A stretch of 64,000 nt of DNA from Streptomyces jeddahensis (GTDB taxonomy: Bacteria; Actinomycetota; Actinomycetes; Streptomycetales; Streptomycetaceae). The first letter of the stretch is position 1. Every line of letters begins with the position of its first letter. Made by a program: the position numbers and the translations under genes. The notes under the pieces were generated by a model. That model ran no database searches. It worked only from the letters and a program-made list of their open reading frames with translations, and was not told the DNA's origin. The stretch lies in the NCBI RefSeq assembly GCF_001642995.1, contig NZ_LOHS01000156.1:124001-188000 (forward strand). Direction: 5' to 3'. Below, piece by piece: positions 34,380 to 42,927 of this stretch.

Positions 34380-35582
34380 ATGGCTACTGACATCAAGGAC
34401 GCCGCCCATGCCGTCGAGGCTGCCGCCGTCATGAGGCTGCTCCCGGCCCGGCCCCGGTTGCTCGCCCTGGGCGAGCCCACCCACGGCGAGGACACTCTGC
34501 TCGACCTGCGCAACGAGCTCTTCCGGCAGCTCGTCGAGCAGGAGGGATACCGGACGATCGCGATCGAGAGCGACTGCATGATGGGCCTGGTCGTGGACGA
34601 CTACGTCACCTCGGGCACGGGCACTCTCGACGAGGTCATGGAGCACGGATTCAGCCACGGCTGGGGCACAGCCGCGGTCAACCGCGAGCTCGTGCGCTGG
34701 ATGCGCGCCCACAACGACAGCCGGCCCACGTCCGAGCGGCTCCGCTTCGCCGGTTTCGACGGCCCGCTGGAGATCACCGGCGCCGCGAGCCCCCGGCAGG
34801 CCCTCACCGCACTCCACGGCTACCTCGCGGCCCGGGTGGACGCGGACCTGCTCCCTTGTACCGGAGAAACGCTCGACCGCCTGCTTGGCGCCGACGACCG
34901 GTGGACCAACCCCGCCGCGATGATGGACCCGACCCAATCCATGGGGCAGTCGGCCGAGGCCAGTCGACTGCGGCTGCTCGCCGACGATCTGGTGGCGCTG
35001 CTCGACGCGCAGACGCCGCACCTGATCACGGCGACCTCGCCGGACAACTGGGACCGGGCGCGCCTGTACGGGCGCACCGCGACCGGCCTGCTGCGCTACC
35101 ACTACTGGATGGCCGACACCTCACCGGCCCGCATGACCCGGCTGTGCGCGCTGCGGGATTTGATGATGGCCCACAACCTCCTTGCCATCGCCGCTCGGGG
35201 CCCGGCACTCATCCACGCCCACAACTCTCATCTCCAGCGGGAGAAGAGCACGATGCAGATGTGGCAGGGGCCGGTGGAGTGGTGGAGCGCCGGCGCGCTG
35301 GTGAGCGCCCAACTCGGCGAGGAGTACGCCTTCCTGGCCACGGCTCTCGGCACGATCCGGCACCAGGGAGTGGACACGCCGCCGCCGGACACCGTCGAAG
35401 GACTCCTGTACGAACTCCCGGAGGACCGCTGCGTCATCGACGCCCCGCGGCTGGCCACCGCCCTCGGCGACACGCGGCCCGCCCCCCGCGTATCCCCCTG
35501 GTTCGGCTACTCCCCGCTTGACCCGGCCCACCTGGCGGCCAGTGACGGCATCGTGTTCGTCAAGGACGTCCCGCAGAGCTAG
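34380..35582 (+). CDS. erythromycin esterase family hydrolase
   Basis: A 400-residue member of the EreA/EreB-like family. Diagnostic segments are LLALGEPTHGEDTLLDLRNE (catalytic His region, GEPTHG), TIAIESDCMMGLVVDDYV, MRAHNDSRP, and a late HAHNSHLQREKS. Some relatives hydrolyse macrolide lactones; others have unknown substrates, so resistance cannot be claimed. ATG follows the palindrome directly with a short GAAGG as RBS; a longer start at 34320 would overlap the divergent regulator's start and is less likely. A long inverted repeat follows the stop. Confidence 0.88.
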   Translation: MATDIKDAAHAVEAAAVMRLLPARPRLLALGEPTHGEDTLLDLRNELFRQLVEQEGYRTIAIESDCMMGLVVDDYVTSGTGTLDEVMEHGFSHGWGTAAVNRELVRWMRAHNDSRPTSERLRFAGFDGPLEITGAASPRQALTALHGYLAARVDADLLPCTGETLDRLLGADDRWTNPAAMMDPTQSMGQSAEASRLRLLADDLVALLDAQTPHLITATSPDNWDRARLYGRTATGLLRYHYWMADTSPARMTRLCALRDLMMAHNLLAIAARGPALIHAHNSHLQREKSTMQMWQGPVEWWSAGALVSAQLGEEYAFLATALGTIRHQGVDTPPPDTVEGLLYELPEDRCVIDAPRLATALGDTRPAPRVSPWFGYSPLDPAHLAASDGIVFVKDVPQS

Positions 35583-35632
35583 GCCCTGTCGTCAGGCGAC
35601 GCGGGGCAGGCGGGAGTTTGACGACAGGGCCT
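35581..35632. terminator. 14-bp inverted repeat after the esterase gene
   Basis: Arms AGGCCCTGTCGTCA (35581-35594) and its complement (35619-35632) enclose a 24-base loop. It overlaps the last bases of the esterase stop. Could be a terminator, or the leftover end of an IS. The same GGCCCTGTCGTCA sequence recurs once near 57260. Confidence 0.6.
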
Positions 35633-35649
35633 AGGGCCTGTTTTGAGTT

Positions 35650-35790
35650 CTGACCATGTGACTGGTCGGAGGCTGTGGATCCAGGTGATCGCGCCCCGTA
35701 AGTGCAGTCCGCCTTGGTGGCTTTCGGGGTCTGGTCATAGCGGCCTGGCGAGGCCTCGCCAGGCTTGATCTTGTTGATGCAGCGCTCCAA
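35650..35790 (-). pseudogene. IS5-family transposase C-terminal fragment
   Basis: On the minus strand LLERCINKIKPGEASPGRYD and QTPKATKADCTYGARS match, with errors, the ERCINKxKxWRGLATRYDKTP tail of IS5-type transposases. Only the last about 45 codons remain. The rest of 35800-35993 holds no supported gene. Confidence 0.6.
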
Positions 35791-35993
35791 GAGCACCTAC
35801 GCCCAGTACATCGCCGCTGCACGCGACCAGCGACCGACCTTTTGAACCCGGACCGACGTCACTCCCTCCCTCAGTGCTGCGGCCCGCCGTCGGACAGGCA
35901 ACGAACGCTCCACCTGACTCACCAGGACGTGGGGGTCTCCGCGGTGATGGCCATCTCGGGTCCCGCCGCCCGCGGGGCACGCCCAATGGCGCG

Positions 35994-36617
35994 TCAGACA
36001 CCGAAGACGGCGCGCACGGCCGTCTCATCGCCTTCAATGTCGACGATCCCACGGACATCATCGAGGGCGAGTACGCCAGCCGCCAGGCCGAGAACGATCG
36101 CGGCGTCAGCGCGGAGGACTGCGTCGAGATCTCGGCCATCATGTGGGCCGACCTCTACGCCCGAGCCTGTCGACCGTACCTGAAACAGCCGGCCGTCGAC
36201 CCCAACCCCCATCGCCGATGAAGAATCGGCAGCCATCCTGCTGCCGAGCAGGGCCGGAAGGGCGACGACGAACCACTCTGCGCGGAAACGGTCACCGCCG
36301 GGTCCACGCACCATGAGCGGCGTGGACCAACGGATAAGCCCCTCGATTGGCTCCCGCAGCTCGGCGCCCCAGGGAGTGAGGGCGTACACAACGACATTGC
36401 CCTCTTCGGCCAACCGCCGCTCGACCACACCGGCGGCCTCAAGATCGCGGAGCCGATCGGAGAGCAGGTTGGTGGCCACGCCAGGGAGCCCATCCAGCAG
36501 CTCGCGGTAGCGGGCGGGAGCCGTGAGGAGCTGGCGGACGATGAGCAGATTCCAGCGGTCGCCCACGACATCGAGCGCCCGGGCGAGACCGCAGTACTGG
36601 CCGTAGCTTCGACTCAT
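35994..36617 (-). CDS. HxlR family transcriptional regulator with SCP2-like C-terminus
   Basis: A 207-residue regulator. Residues 1-95 are an HxlR winged helix: YCGLARALDVVGDRWNLLIV, LPGVATNLLSDRLRDLEAAG, VVYALTPWGAELREP. Residues about 110-205 resemble the SCP2 sterol-carrier-like ligand domain often attached to this family. The longer open reading (to 36788) antisense to the dehalogenase is rejected; MSRSYGQ is the natural start. Divergent from the haloalkane dehalogenase gene, which it probably represses or activates. Confidence 0.88.
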   Translation of the reverse strand: MSRSYGQYCGLARALDVVGDRWNLLIVRQLLTAPARYRELLDGLPGVATNLLSDRLRDLEAAGVVERRLAEEGNVVVYALTPWGAELREPIEGLIRWSTPLMVRGPGGDRFRAEWFVVALPALLGSRMAADSSSAMGVGVDGRLFQVRSTGSGVEVGPHDGRDLDAVLRADAAIVLGLAAGVLALDDVRGIVDIEGDETAVRAVFGV

Positions 36618-36645
36618 TTCACCCGCTTGACAGACCTGCTTGACA

Positions 36646-36670
36646 TTCTCAAGTGTGCTTGAGTGAATCA
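36646..36670. promoter_or_regulatory. inverted repeat between hxlR and the dehalogenase
   Basis: TCAAG, TGTG, CTTGA (36649-36662) sits inside a wider ATTC...GAAT context in the 81-bp divergent intergenic region. A further TCAAG follows at 36669. Fits HxlR-type operators such as ACTTG-rich dyads. Confidence 0.55.
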
Positions 36671-36698
36671 AGTCTAGCCGCCAGATTGAGGTGTAGTC

Positions 36699-37613
36699 AT
36701 GACTGACGCGGAAAGGCCTGCCTGGGTCGACGACGGACTGTTCCCGTTCGAGAGCCACTTCGTCGCCATCGAAGGGCACACCATCCACTACGTCGACGAA
36801 GGCTCAGGGCCCACGCTGCTGTTGCTGCACGGCAACCCAACCTGGTCGTTTGTGTATCGCGACGTCATCCGCGCCCTGCGAGACGAGTTCCGCTGCATCG
36901 CACTCGACTATCCCGGCTTCGGACTGTCATCGGCCCGCCCGGGCTACCGGTATCTGCCCGAGGAACACGCCCAGGTCGTCACTGCGTTCGTCGACATCCT
37001 GGGCTTGAGCGGGGTCACCCTCGTGGCCCACGACTGGGGCGGACCCATCGGCCTCGCCACCGCAGAACAGCGGCCCACCGCCTTCGAGGCGCTGGTGCTG
37101 ACCAACACCTGGGGCTGGCCGATCGCCGGCGCGCCCCACGTCGACATCGCTTCCCACCTGATGGGCGGGCCTCTGGGGCGCTTGCTGATGCGGCAGTTCA
37201 ACCTCTTCGTCAACGCGATGATCCCTGCCGGGCACCGGCTACGGAAGCCGACCGCCGAGGAGATGGCCCACTACCGGAACGCTCTCGCCACCCACGACCG
37301 GCGTGAGGCAACGGCCGTACTACCCAAGGCAATCACCGCCAGCCGCGCCTTCCTTGCTGATGTCGAAGCCGGACTCCCCGACCTCGCGTCGCTCCCGACG
37401 CTGATCATCTGGGGCGACGCCGACTTGGCCTTTCGCAGCAAAGAGCGGCAGCGGTGGGAGCGAACCTTCGCCGACCACCACACCGTGATTCTCGAAGGCG
37501 CCGGCCACTTCGTGCAGTCCGACGCGCCAGACCGGTTCGCGGCAGCGATCCGCGACTGGCGCACGCCCCCGACGACCCGTGGCGCCCGGCGCGAAATGCC
37601 AACAGAGCCGTAG
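36699..37613 (+). CDS. haloalkane dehalogenase-like alpha/beta hydrolase
   Basis: A 304-residue hydrolase. HGNPTWSF (44-51) supplies the Asn/Trp halide-stabilising and oxyanion residues. The nucleophile is Asp112 in VAHDWGGPIG, with an Asp (in IIWGDAD) near 240 and catalytic His270 (GAGHFVQ). This Asp-His set plus Trp is that of haloalkane dehalogenases, which cut C-halogen bonds, rather than of Ser esterases. Full length. The TAG stop is exactly where an IS5 element inserted, without altering the protein. Divergent from HxlR. Confidence 0.85.
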   Translation: MTDAERPAWVDDGLFPFESHFVAIEGHTIHYVDEGSGPTLLLLHGNPTWSFVYRDVIRALRDEFRCIALDYPGFGLSSARPGYRYLPEEHAQVVTAFVDILGLSGVTLVAHDWGGPIGLATAEQRPTAFEALVLTNTWGWPIAGAPHVDIASHLMGGPLGRLLMRQFNLFVNAMIPAGHRLRKPTAEEMAHYRNALATHDRREATAVLPKAITASRAFLADVEAGLPDLASLPTLIIWGDADLAFRSKERQRWERTFADHHTVILEGAGHFVQSDAPDRFAAAIRDWRTPPTTRGARREMPTEP

Positions 37614-38705
37614 GGTCTGTGCGGGGTCGGATCACTGGATCGGTGACGCCCGCTCCGAGAGCGTGTCGGCTGCAGTAGACCGGGCGCGTGACGCGTGGCG
37701 AGCTGACCGATGCAGGGTGGGAGTTGGTTGAGCCGCACATGCCGCTGGGGGTGTCCGGGCCGATTCCCGGCCTGCGCCGCTACTTCAACGCGGTGATGTG
37801 GAGGTTCCGGACCGGCAGTCCCTGGCGGGACGTGCCGGAGAGCGACGGCTCCTTCCTGGTCGACGGTCTATGACCGGTTCCGGCTGTGGGCGAATTCCGG
37901 GGTCTTCCAGGCGCTCATGGAGGCGATCGCCGAGGCGGCGGCCCGCGGTGATATCGATCTCGGTCTGGTCAGCGTGGATTCCACAGTCGCCCGCGCACAT
38001 CACCATGCGGCCGGGATGGTGGTCGACGTGGAGCTCCTCGACGAGCTGGAGAAGGCCGTGGTGGAGGAAAAGGGGCTCCAGCGAGGGGGCAAAACGACCC
38101 GGCAGGCGAGGCGTCCGACGAGCCGGCAGAAGCCGAGCGGGAACGGCGCCGTGCCCCGCGTCGGCGCCACCGTGCACGACTGCGGGCCGCAGAACTGGGC
38201 CGGTCTCGGGGCGGGTTGACCAGTAAGGTCCACCTCGCCGCCGACCGACGCTGCCGCCCGCTGTCCATCATCCTCACCCCCGGACAGGCCGCGGACAGCC
38301 CGCGCTTCGTTGCGGTCCTGGAGAAGATCAAGGTGCGTGGGCGCGTCGGCCGCCCCCGGACCCGGCCGGATGCGGCCGCCGGTGACAAGGCGTACTCCTC
38401 CCGCGCCAACCGCGCCTATCTGCGCAGACGCAATATCAAGGCGGTGATCCCGGAGAAGGCCGACCAGGTTGCCAACCGCAAGAAGAAGGGACGTTCAGGG
38501 GGCCGCCCGGTCAGCCGCGACACCGCGCTCTACAAGGACCGCAACACCGTCGAACGCTGCATCAACAAGTTCAAGGAATGGCGAGGGCTGGCCACCCGCT
38601 ACGACAAGACGCCCGAGAGCTACACCGCCGGGCTCCACCTGCGCGGATCCGTCCTATGGCTACGCAGCCTGCCAGCCCTCCCATTCTCAACCCCGCACAG
38701 TCCCT
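37612..38705 (+). mobile_element. IS5-family (IS427-like) insertion sequence in the dehalogenase stop codon
   Basis: Terminal inverted repeats GGGTCTGTGCGGGGT (left, from 37613) and GGGACTGTGCGGGGT (right, complement of the bases up to 38704) are flanked by TA on both sides, a 2-bp target duplication. About 1.09 kb, a complete-length element. The left TA is the TA of the dehalogenase TAG, and the codon is rebuilt by the first G of the IS. Confidence 0.88.
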
Positions 38706-38707
38706 AG
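37688..38707 (+). pseudogene. IS5-family transposase, frameshifted
   Basis: Part 1 reads TRGELTDAGWELVEPHMPL to WRDVPESDGSF and ends at 37873. Part 2 is in another frame: VYDRFRLWANSGVFQALM, then VSVDSTVARAHHHAAG with the first catalytic Asp. Part 3 returns to the first frame near 38200: LTSKVHLAADRRCRPLSIIL, then NTVERCINKFKEWRGLATRY with the catalytic Glu. Some IS427-type elements use one programmed shift, but two are needed here (about 37845 and 38200) and a TTCC-like insertion is visible at the first. Probably inactive. Confidence 0.78.
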
Positions 38708-38810
38708 TGCCGCCATCAGCAGTCCTGTCTGTCGGGCGCCCCGAATGCGCGGGTGGCGTCCCGGCCCTGGACGGGGCGTGATCTGAGCGAGGGCTGGTGA
38801 GGCGAACCGC

Positions 38811-39986
38811 TCACACCACCCCGTCCCGGCGCAGCGCATCCGCCTCCTCCTCAGGGACCCCGAGTTCGGCGAGGATCTTCGCCGTGTGCTCGCCCACGTC
38901 CGGGATGGGGTCCATCCGCGGCGAGGGGTCGACGAGGCCCGGAGGAGCGAGCGCCGGGAGCGGGCCGGATGGTGATCCGACCTCGTGCCAGCGGCCGCGG
39001 GCCGCCAGCTGGGGGTGGTTCCACACGTCCGCCAGGGTGTTGACGTGGGCGTAGGCGACGGGGACGGCCTCGAGGAGCGCCGCCGCCTCGTCGCCGGTCA
39101 GCGCAGCGAAGCGCTCGGCGATGATCCGGCCGAGCGCCTCGCGGTGCGCGTTGCGGTTCGCGTTGCCCGCGTAGTCGGGGTGGTCGGCGAGCTCGGGCCG
39201 GCCCAGGAACCGGTCGCAGAAGGCCCCCCACTCGCGCTCGTTCTGGATGCTCATCATGACGACCTTGCCGTCGCCCGCGGTGAACGGGCCGTAGGGGTAG
39301 ATCGTCGCGTGGGCCGCCCCGGCCCGCGGCGGCGGCTCGGCGCCGTCGTAGGCGTAGTACAGGGGGAAGCCCATCCACTCGACGGTCGCCTCCAGCATCG
39401 ACACATCGACATGTGAACCTTTGCCGGTGGTGGACCGTGCGAGGAGGGCGGCGAGGATCGAGCTGTAGGCGTACATCCCGGCGGCGATGTCGGAGACAGC
39501 GATCCCGACCTTCGCCATCTCGTCACCGGACCCGGTGACGGACAGCAGCCCCGCCTCGCTCTGCACCAGCGCGTCGTACGCCTTCATCGACTCGTACGGG
39601 CCGCCCTGCCCGTACCCGGAGATGTCGCACACGATCAGACGGGGATGCGCCTCCTGCAGCTCGCCGGCGCCCAGGCCCATGCGGGCGGCGGCGCCCGGTG
39701 CCAGGTTCTGGAGGAAGACGTCCGCGCTGGCCAGCAGTCTGCGCAGGACGGCCATGCCGCGGGGATCCTTGATGTCGAGGGTGAGCGACTCCTTGTTGCG
39801 GTTGACCCAGACGAAGTGCGAGCTCAGCCCCTTGACGCGGGTGTCGTAATGACGCGCGAAGTCGCCCGCCCCCGGCCGCTCGACCTTGATGACGCGCGCC
39901 CCGAGATCGGCGAGCTGGCGGCTGGCATACGGCCCCGCGATGGCCTGCTCGAGGGATACGACGGTCAGTCCGCGTAGGGGTTGCAC
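38811..39986 (-). CDS. CaiB/BaiF family (class III) CoA-transferase
   Basis: A 391-residue enzyme moving CoA between carboxylic acids. N-terminus LRGLTVVSLEQAIAGPYASR, then LADLGARVIKVERPGAGDFA and the catalytic Asp in KAYDALVQSEAGLLSVTG. The later GKGSHVDVSMLEATVEWMG and DVWNHPQLAARGRW are typical. Monocistronic in the window; no acyl-CoA dehydrogenase or lyase lies beside it to indicate the acid used. Confidence 0.93.
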   Translation of the reverse strand: MQPLRGLTVVSLEQAIAGPYASRQLADLGARVIKVERPGAGDFARHYDTRVKGLSSHFVWVNRNKESLTLDIKDPRGMAVLRRLLASADVFLQNLAPGAAARMGLGAGELQEAHPRLIVCDISGYGQGGPYESMKAYDALVQSEAGLLSVTGSGDEMAKVGIAVSDIAAGMYAYSSILAALLARSTTGKGSHVDVSMLEATVEWMGFPLYYAYDGAEPPPRAGAAHATIYPYGPFTAGDGKVVMMSIQNEREWGAFCDRFLGRPELADHPDYAGNANRNAHREALGRIIAERFAALTGDEAAALLEAVPVAYAHVNTLADVWNHPQLAARGRWHEVGSPSGPLPALAPPGLVDPSPRMDPIPDVGEHTAKILAELGVPEEEADALRRDGVV

Positions 39987-40142
39987 ACGTCCTCCATGGT
40001 CGGTCAGCGGTCGGTCGGACTCGGTCTGCGGTCGGTCGGAGGTTCAGTGTGCTGCACGGGACGGCGAAAGCCCCCTGCGGGTGCCTGCGGTGATGGGCGG
40101 TGATGGCGGTATTGACGGGCACAAGGTGGGCGCAGGAATGTA

Positions 40143-42029
40143 ATGGACATGGCGAAGAACACGGTGGCATGGCGTCTGATCGGTGCGCTGGTGCTGCTGG
40201 CCGGGTTGCTGACAGCGGCCGGTTCGGGTGCGCCGTCGTCGGCCGCCGCCGACGGCCTCCCCGGATCGCTGTGGTTCGACGGACCGGCCGCCGCCGTGCT
40301 CACGGCGGACGACGGAGGCTTCACCGACGGCCTCGGCCGCGAGGTCGTGCTGCGCGGCTACAACGTCTCCGGCGAGACCAAGCTCGACGAGAACCGCGGC
40401 CTGCCCTTCGCGTCCGTTGCCGACGCCCGCAAGTCCGCGGCCGCGCTACGGGCGCTCGGCGGCGGTAACACCGTGCGCTTCCTGCTGTCCTGGGCGTACG
40501 CCGAACCGGTGCGCGGACAGGTCGACACCGCGTATCTCGCCGCCGCCACCGACCAGATGCGGGCCTTCCTCGACGCCGGGATCCGCGTCTTCCCCGACTT
40601 CCACCAGGACCTCCACTCGCGCTACCTCTTCGACGAGGACAGCTGGTACACGGGGGACGGCGCACCCAAGTGGGTCGTCGACGCCGGCGACTACCCGGAC
40701 GAGTTCTGCGGAATCTGCCTCTTCTGGGGCCAGAACATCACCCAGAACGAGGCGGTGAAGCAGGCGTCGTACGACTTCTGGCACAACGCCCGCGGCGTCC
40801 AGGACGCCTTCCTCGACACCGCGCAGACCACGATGACCTACCTGGCTCAGCACCTCACCGCCGAGCAGTTCGCCGGCGTCGTGGGCTTCGACCCGTACAA
40901 CGAGCCGCATGCCGGCACGTACGACCCGGGGCAGACCAGCCGTATGTGGGAGCGCGACGTGCTCTGGCCGTTCTACGAGAGGTTCCGGGACCGGATGGAC
41001 AGGGCCGGCTGGCAGAACAAGCCGGCCTTCGTCGAACCGAACCTCTTCTGGAACGCCAACCTGGCCTTCCAGAAGCAGGAGGGCGGCCTCCTCGACGCGG
41101 GCACGCTCGGCCCGCGGTACGTCTTCAACACGCACTTCTACGATCAGAAGGCGATCTCAGGGATCTTCATGCCTGGCAAGGCGGGCGACGGCCAGTACGT
41201 CGCCGACTTCGCCGCCGTACGCGACCGGGCCGACGCCGCCGGTACGGCGGCGGTCGTGAGCGAGTTCGGCCACCCGCTGTCGGGAGCGGTCTCGGACAAG
41301 GCGCCGACCGTCCTCAAGGCCATGTACCAGGCACTCGACTCCCGTCTGCCCGGCGCCGACTGGTGGTCGCGGCCCACCGACTCCGGAGCGGTCCTGTCCG
41401 GCACGCAGTGGCAGTGGGACATCTACAACGGGCGGCACCACGAGCTGATGAACGGGAACCCCGACAAGGTGCAGACCGAGGGGGACGCCTGGAACGACGA
41501 AGACCTCTCCGCGGTCCGGCTCGACGACTCGGGCCGGGCGGTGCTGCGCCAGGACGCCCGTCTCCTGGACCGCCTCTATCCCAGCGCCACCGCGGGGGAC
41601 ACGGTCGCCTTCACGTACGAGGACCGCTCGCGCGACGGCTCCACGACCCTGACCTGGAACCCGGTACCGGATTCCCTCCCTCGCGTCGCCGAGCTGGTGG
41701 GCTCGGGCCAGTACGGCCTGCTGCTCTGGCGTTCGGACGGCAACCCCGCGCCCACGGAGCTGCACCTCCCGGCGTCCTTCCCCACCTCCGCGACCACCGT
41801 CGTCTCCGACCTCGGGACGGTCACCGGCCCGCCCGCCTACGCCGAGAGCGCTCCCATCGCCGTGGCCCCGGAACCCGGCGGCACCGGAAGCCGCCGCCTC
41901 CTGCTCACTGCCCCCGACTCGGGCACCCTGCACTACGCCCTGGTGACCAACCGTGCGACGGAGCCGTCCGCCGCCCTGCTGAGCGCGGCCCGGGCGGAAC
42001 TGGCCGCCTGGGCCGCGGCACACTCCTGA
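40143..42029 (+). CDS. secreted GH5 glycoside hydrolase, endoglycoceramidase-like
   Basis: A 628-residue exported enzyme. Signal peptide at residues 10-36 (LIGALVLLAGLLTAA...). The catalytic (beta/alpha)8 barrel covers about 40-450. The acid/base is Glu254 in VGFDPYNEPHAG and the nucleophile is Glu374 in AVVSEFGHPLSG. The wide spacing and FPDFHQDLHSR resemble endoglycoceramidase/endoglycosylceramidase GH5 enzymes, which cleave the glycan-ceramide bond. A C-terminal beta-sandwich (about 500-600) follows. Two near-coincident ATGs (40143, 40149) are possible starts. Monocistronic. Confidence 0.85.
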   Translation: MDMAKNTVAWRLIGALVLLAGLLTAAGSGAPSSAAADGLPGSLWFDGPAAAVLTADDGGFTDGLGREVVLRGYNVSGETKLDENRGLPFASVADARKSAAALRALGGGNTVRFLLSWAYAEPVRGQVDTAYLAAATDQMRAFLDAGIRVFPDFHQDLHSRYLFDEDSWYTGDGAPKWVVDAGDYPDEFCGICLFWGQNITQNEAVKQASYDFWHNARGVQDAFLDTAQTTMTYLAQHLTAEQFAGVVGFDPYNEPHAGTYDPGQTSRMWERDVLWPFYERFRDRMDRAGWQNKPAFVEPNLFWNANLAFQKQEGGLLDAGTLGPRYVFNTHFYDQKAISGIFMPGKAGDGQYVADFAAVRDRADAAGTAAVVSEFGHPLSGAVSDKAPTVLKAMYQALDSRLPGADWWSRPTDSGAVLSGTQWQWDIYNGRHHELMNGNPDKVQTEGDAWNDEDLSAVRLDDSGRAVLRQDARLLDRLYPSATAGDTVAFTYEDRSRDGSTTLTWNPVPDSLPRVAELVGSGQYGLLLWRSDGNPAPTELHLPASFPTSATTVVSDLGTVTGPPAYAESAPIAVAPEPGGTGSRRLLLTAPDSGTLHYALVTNRATEPSAALLSAARAELAAWAAAHS

Positions 42030-42055
42030 ACCAGCTGCCCACCGGGCCTCAGGCC

Positions 42056-42763
42056 TCAGGCAGTGTTGAACCCGTCCCACAAGCGCCCGCCCACGCTGTC
42101 CAGCACCTCATCGACCAGCGCGACCAGTGCCTCGGAGCGACCCTCGAGGGCGTCGCGCACCGCCGCTTCCAGGCGCCCGGCAAGACCGGGCTCGGCCGCC
42201 TGCAGGCGCCGGGCGAGCCACTTGCCGGCGCCGAGCCAGCGTCCGCGGACGAGCAGCACCAGTTCGGCGGTGCGCTGGGCCAGCGTCGTGACGATGAACA
42301 GGCGCTCGACCGGATCGGCGCATCCGGCGAGATCGTCGAGGACATCCGTCAGCACGTATCGGCAGTGCTCCAGCTCGTCCGGGGCGACCGGCGGTGGCCC
42401 GGCCGCGACCCGTTCACCGGCCTCCTCGGCGAGCCGGGCGCCCCTGCCGTCCCGGTCGAGAACCAACCGGCCCTGGGCGCACATGAACAGCAGCGGTGAG
42501 CGCCGGTTCGCCGTCTCGCGCTCGACGAACTCACACCAGGTCTCCTCGGTGTGCACGAACATCTCCACAGGCCAACCGGCTTCGACGAAGCTGCTGCGGT
42601 ACGGGGCGGGCGCGCCGCCGTCCAGCACCACCACGAGGTCGAGGTCGGAGTACGCGGTGCGGCGCTCGGTGAGCACGCTCCCACACACGAAGGCGGCCAG
42701 GGCTTCCGGGTAACGCTGTTCCGCGATCCGTCGCGCGGCTTCCACGGGTCCGAGTCTGTTCAT
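42056..42763 (-). CDS. nucleotidyltransferase-fold protein
   Basis: A 235-residue protein. The polymerase-beta-like signature AFVCGSVLTERRTAYSDLDL gives the GS and DxD metal residues. The helical C-terminal half (LLVRGRWLGAGKWLARRL) resembles those of aminoglycoside-type or substrate-adenylating nucleotidyltransferases. The acceptor is unknown. Convergent with the GH5 gene; the upstream region (42764-42927) carries short tandem repeats. Confidence 0.75.
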   Translation of the reverse strand: MNRLGPVEAARRIAEQRYPEALAAFVCGSVLTERRTAYSDLDLVVVLDGGAPAPYRSSFVEAGWPVEMFVHTEETWCEFVERETANRRSPLLFMCAQGRLVLDRDGRGARLAEEAGERVAAGPPPVAPDELEHCRYVLTDVLDDLAGCADPVERLFIVTTLAQRTAELVLLVRGRWLGAGKWLARRLQAAEPGLAGRLEAAVRDALEGRSEALVALVDEVLDSVGGRLWDGFNTA

Positions 42764-42799
42764 GGGCCCTCATCTTCTCGGAGCGCACCGGTCCTGGCA

Positions 42800-42869
42800 C
42801 GGGGATTTCGCTGTGCCCAGGACCGGGGATTTCGCCGTGCCCAGGACGTGCCCATGACGTGCCCAGGAA
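42800..42869. repeat. tandem repeats upstream of the NhaA gene
   Basis: Two 24-bp copies (42800-42823 and 42824-42847, CGGGGATTTCGC/CGTGCCCA) are followed by two 11-bp copies of their end (GTGCCCA at 42848 and 42859). Non-coding divergent promoter region. Confidence 0.75.
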
Positions 42870-42927
42870 GTTGACCGGCCGGAACACCCCGAACCATGCC
42901 CTGATCGGGAATGCGAGGCACAATGCC

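Noticed and set aside
34380..35582. Calling the Ere-like protein a macrolide resistance gene
   Set aside because: The family has many members with unknown substrates; sequence alone cannot show resistance.
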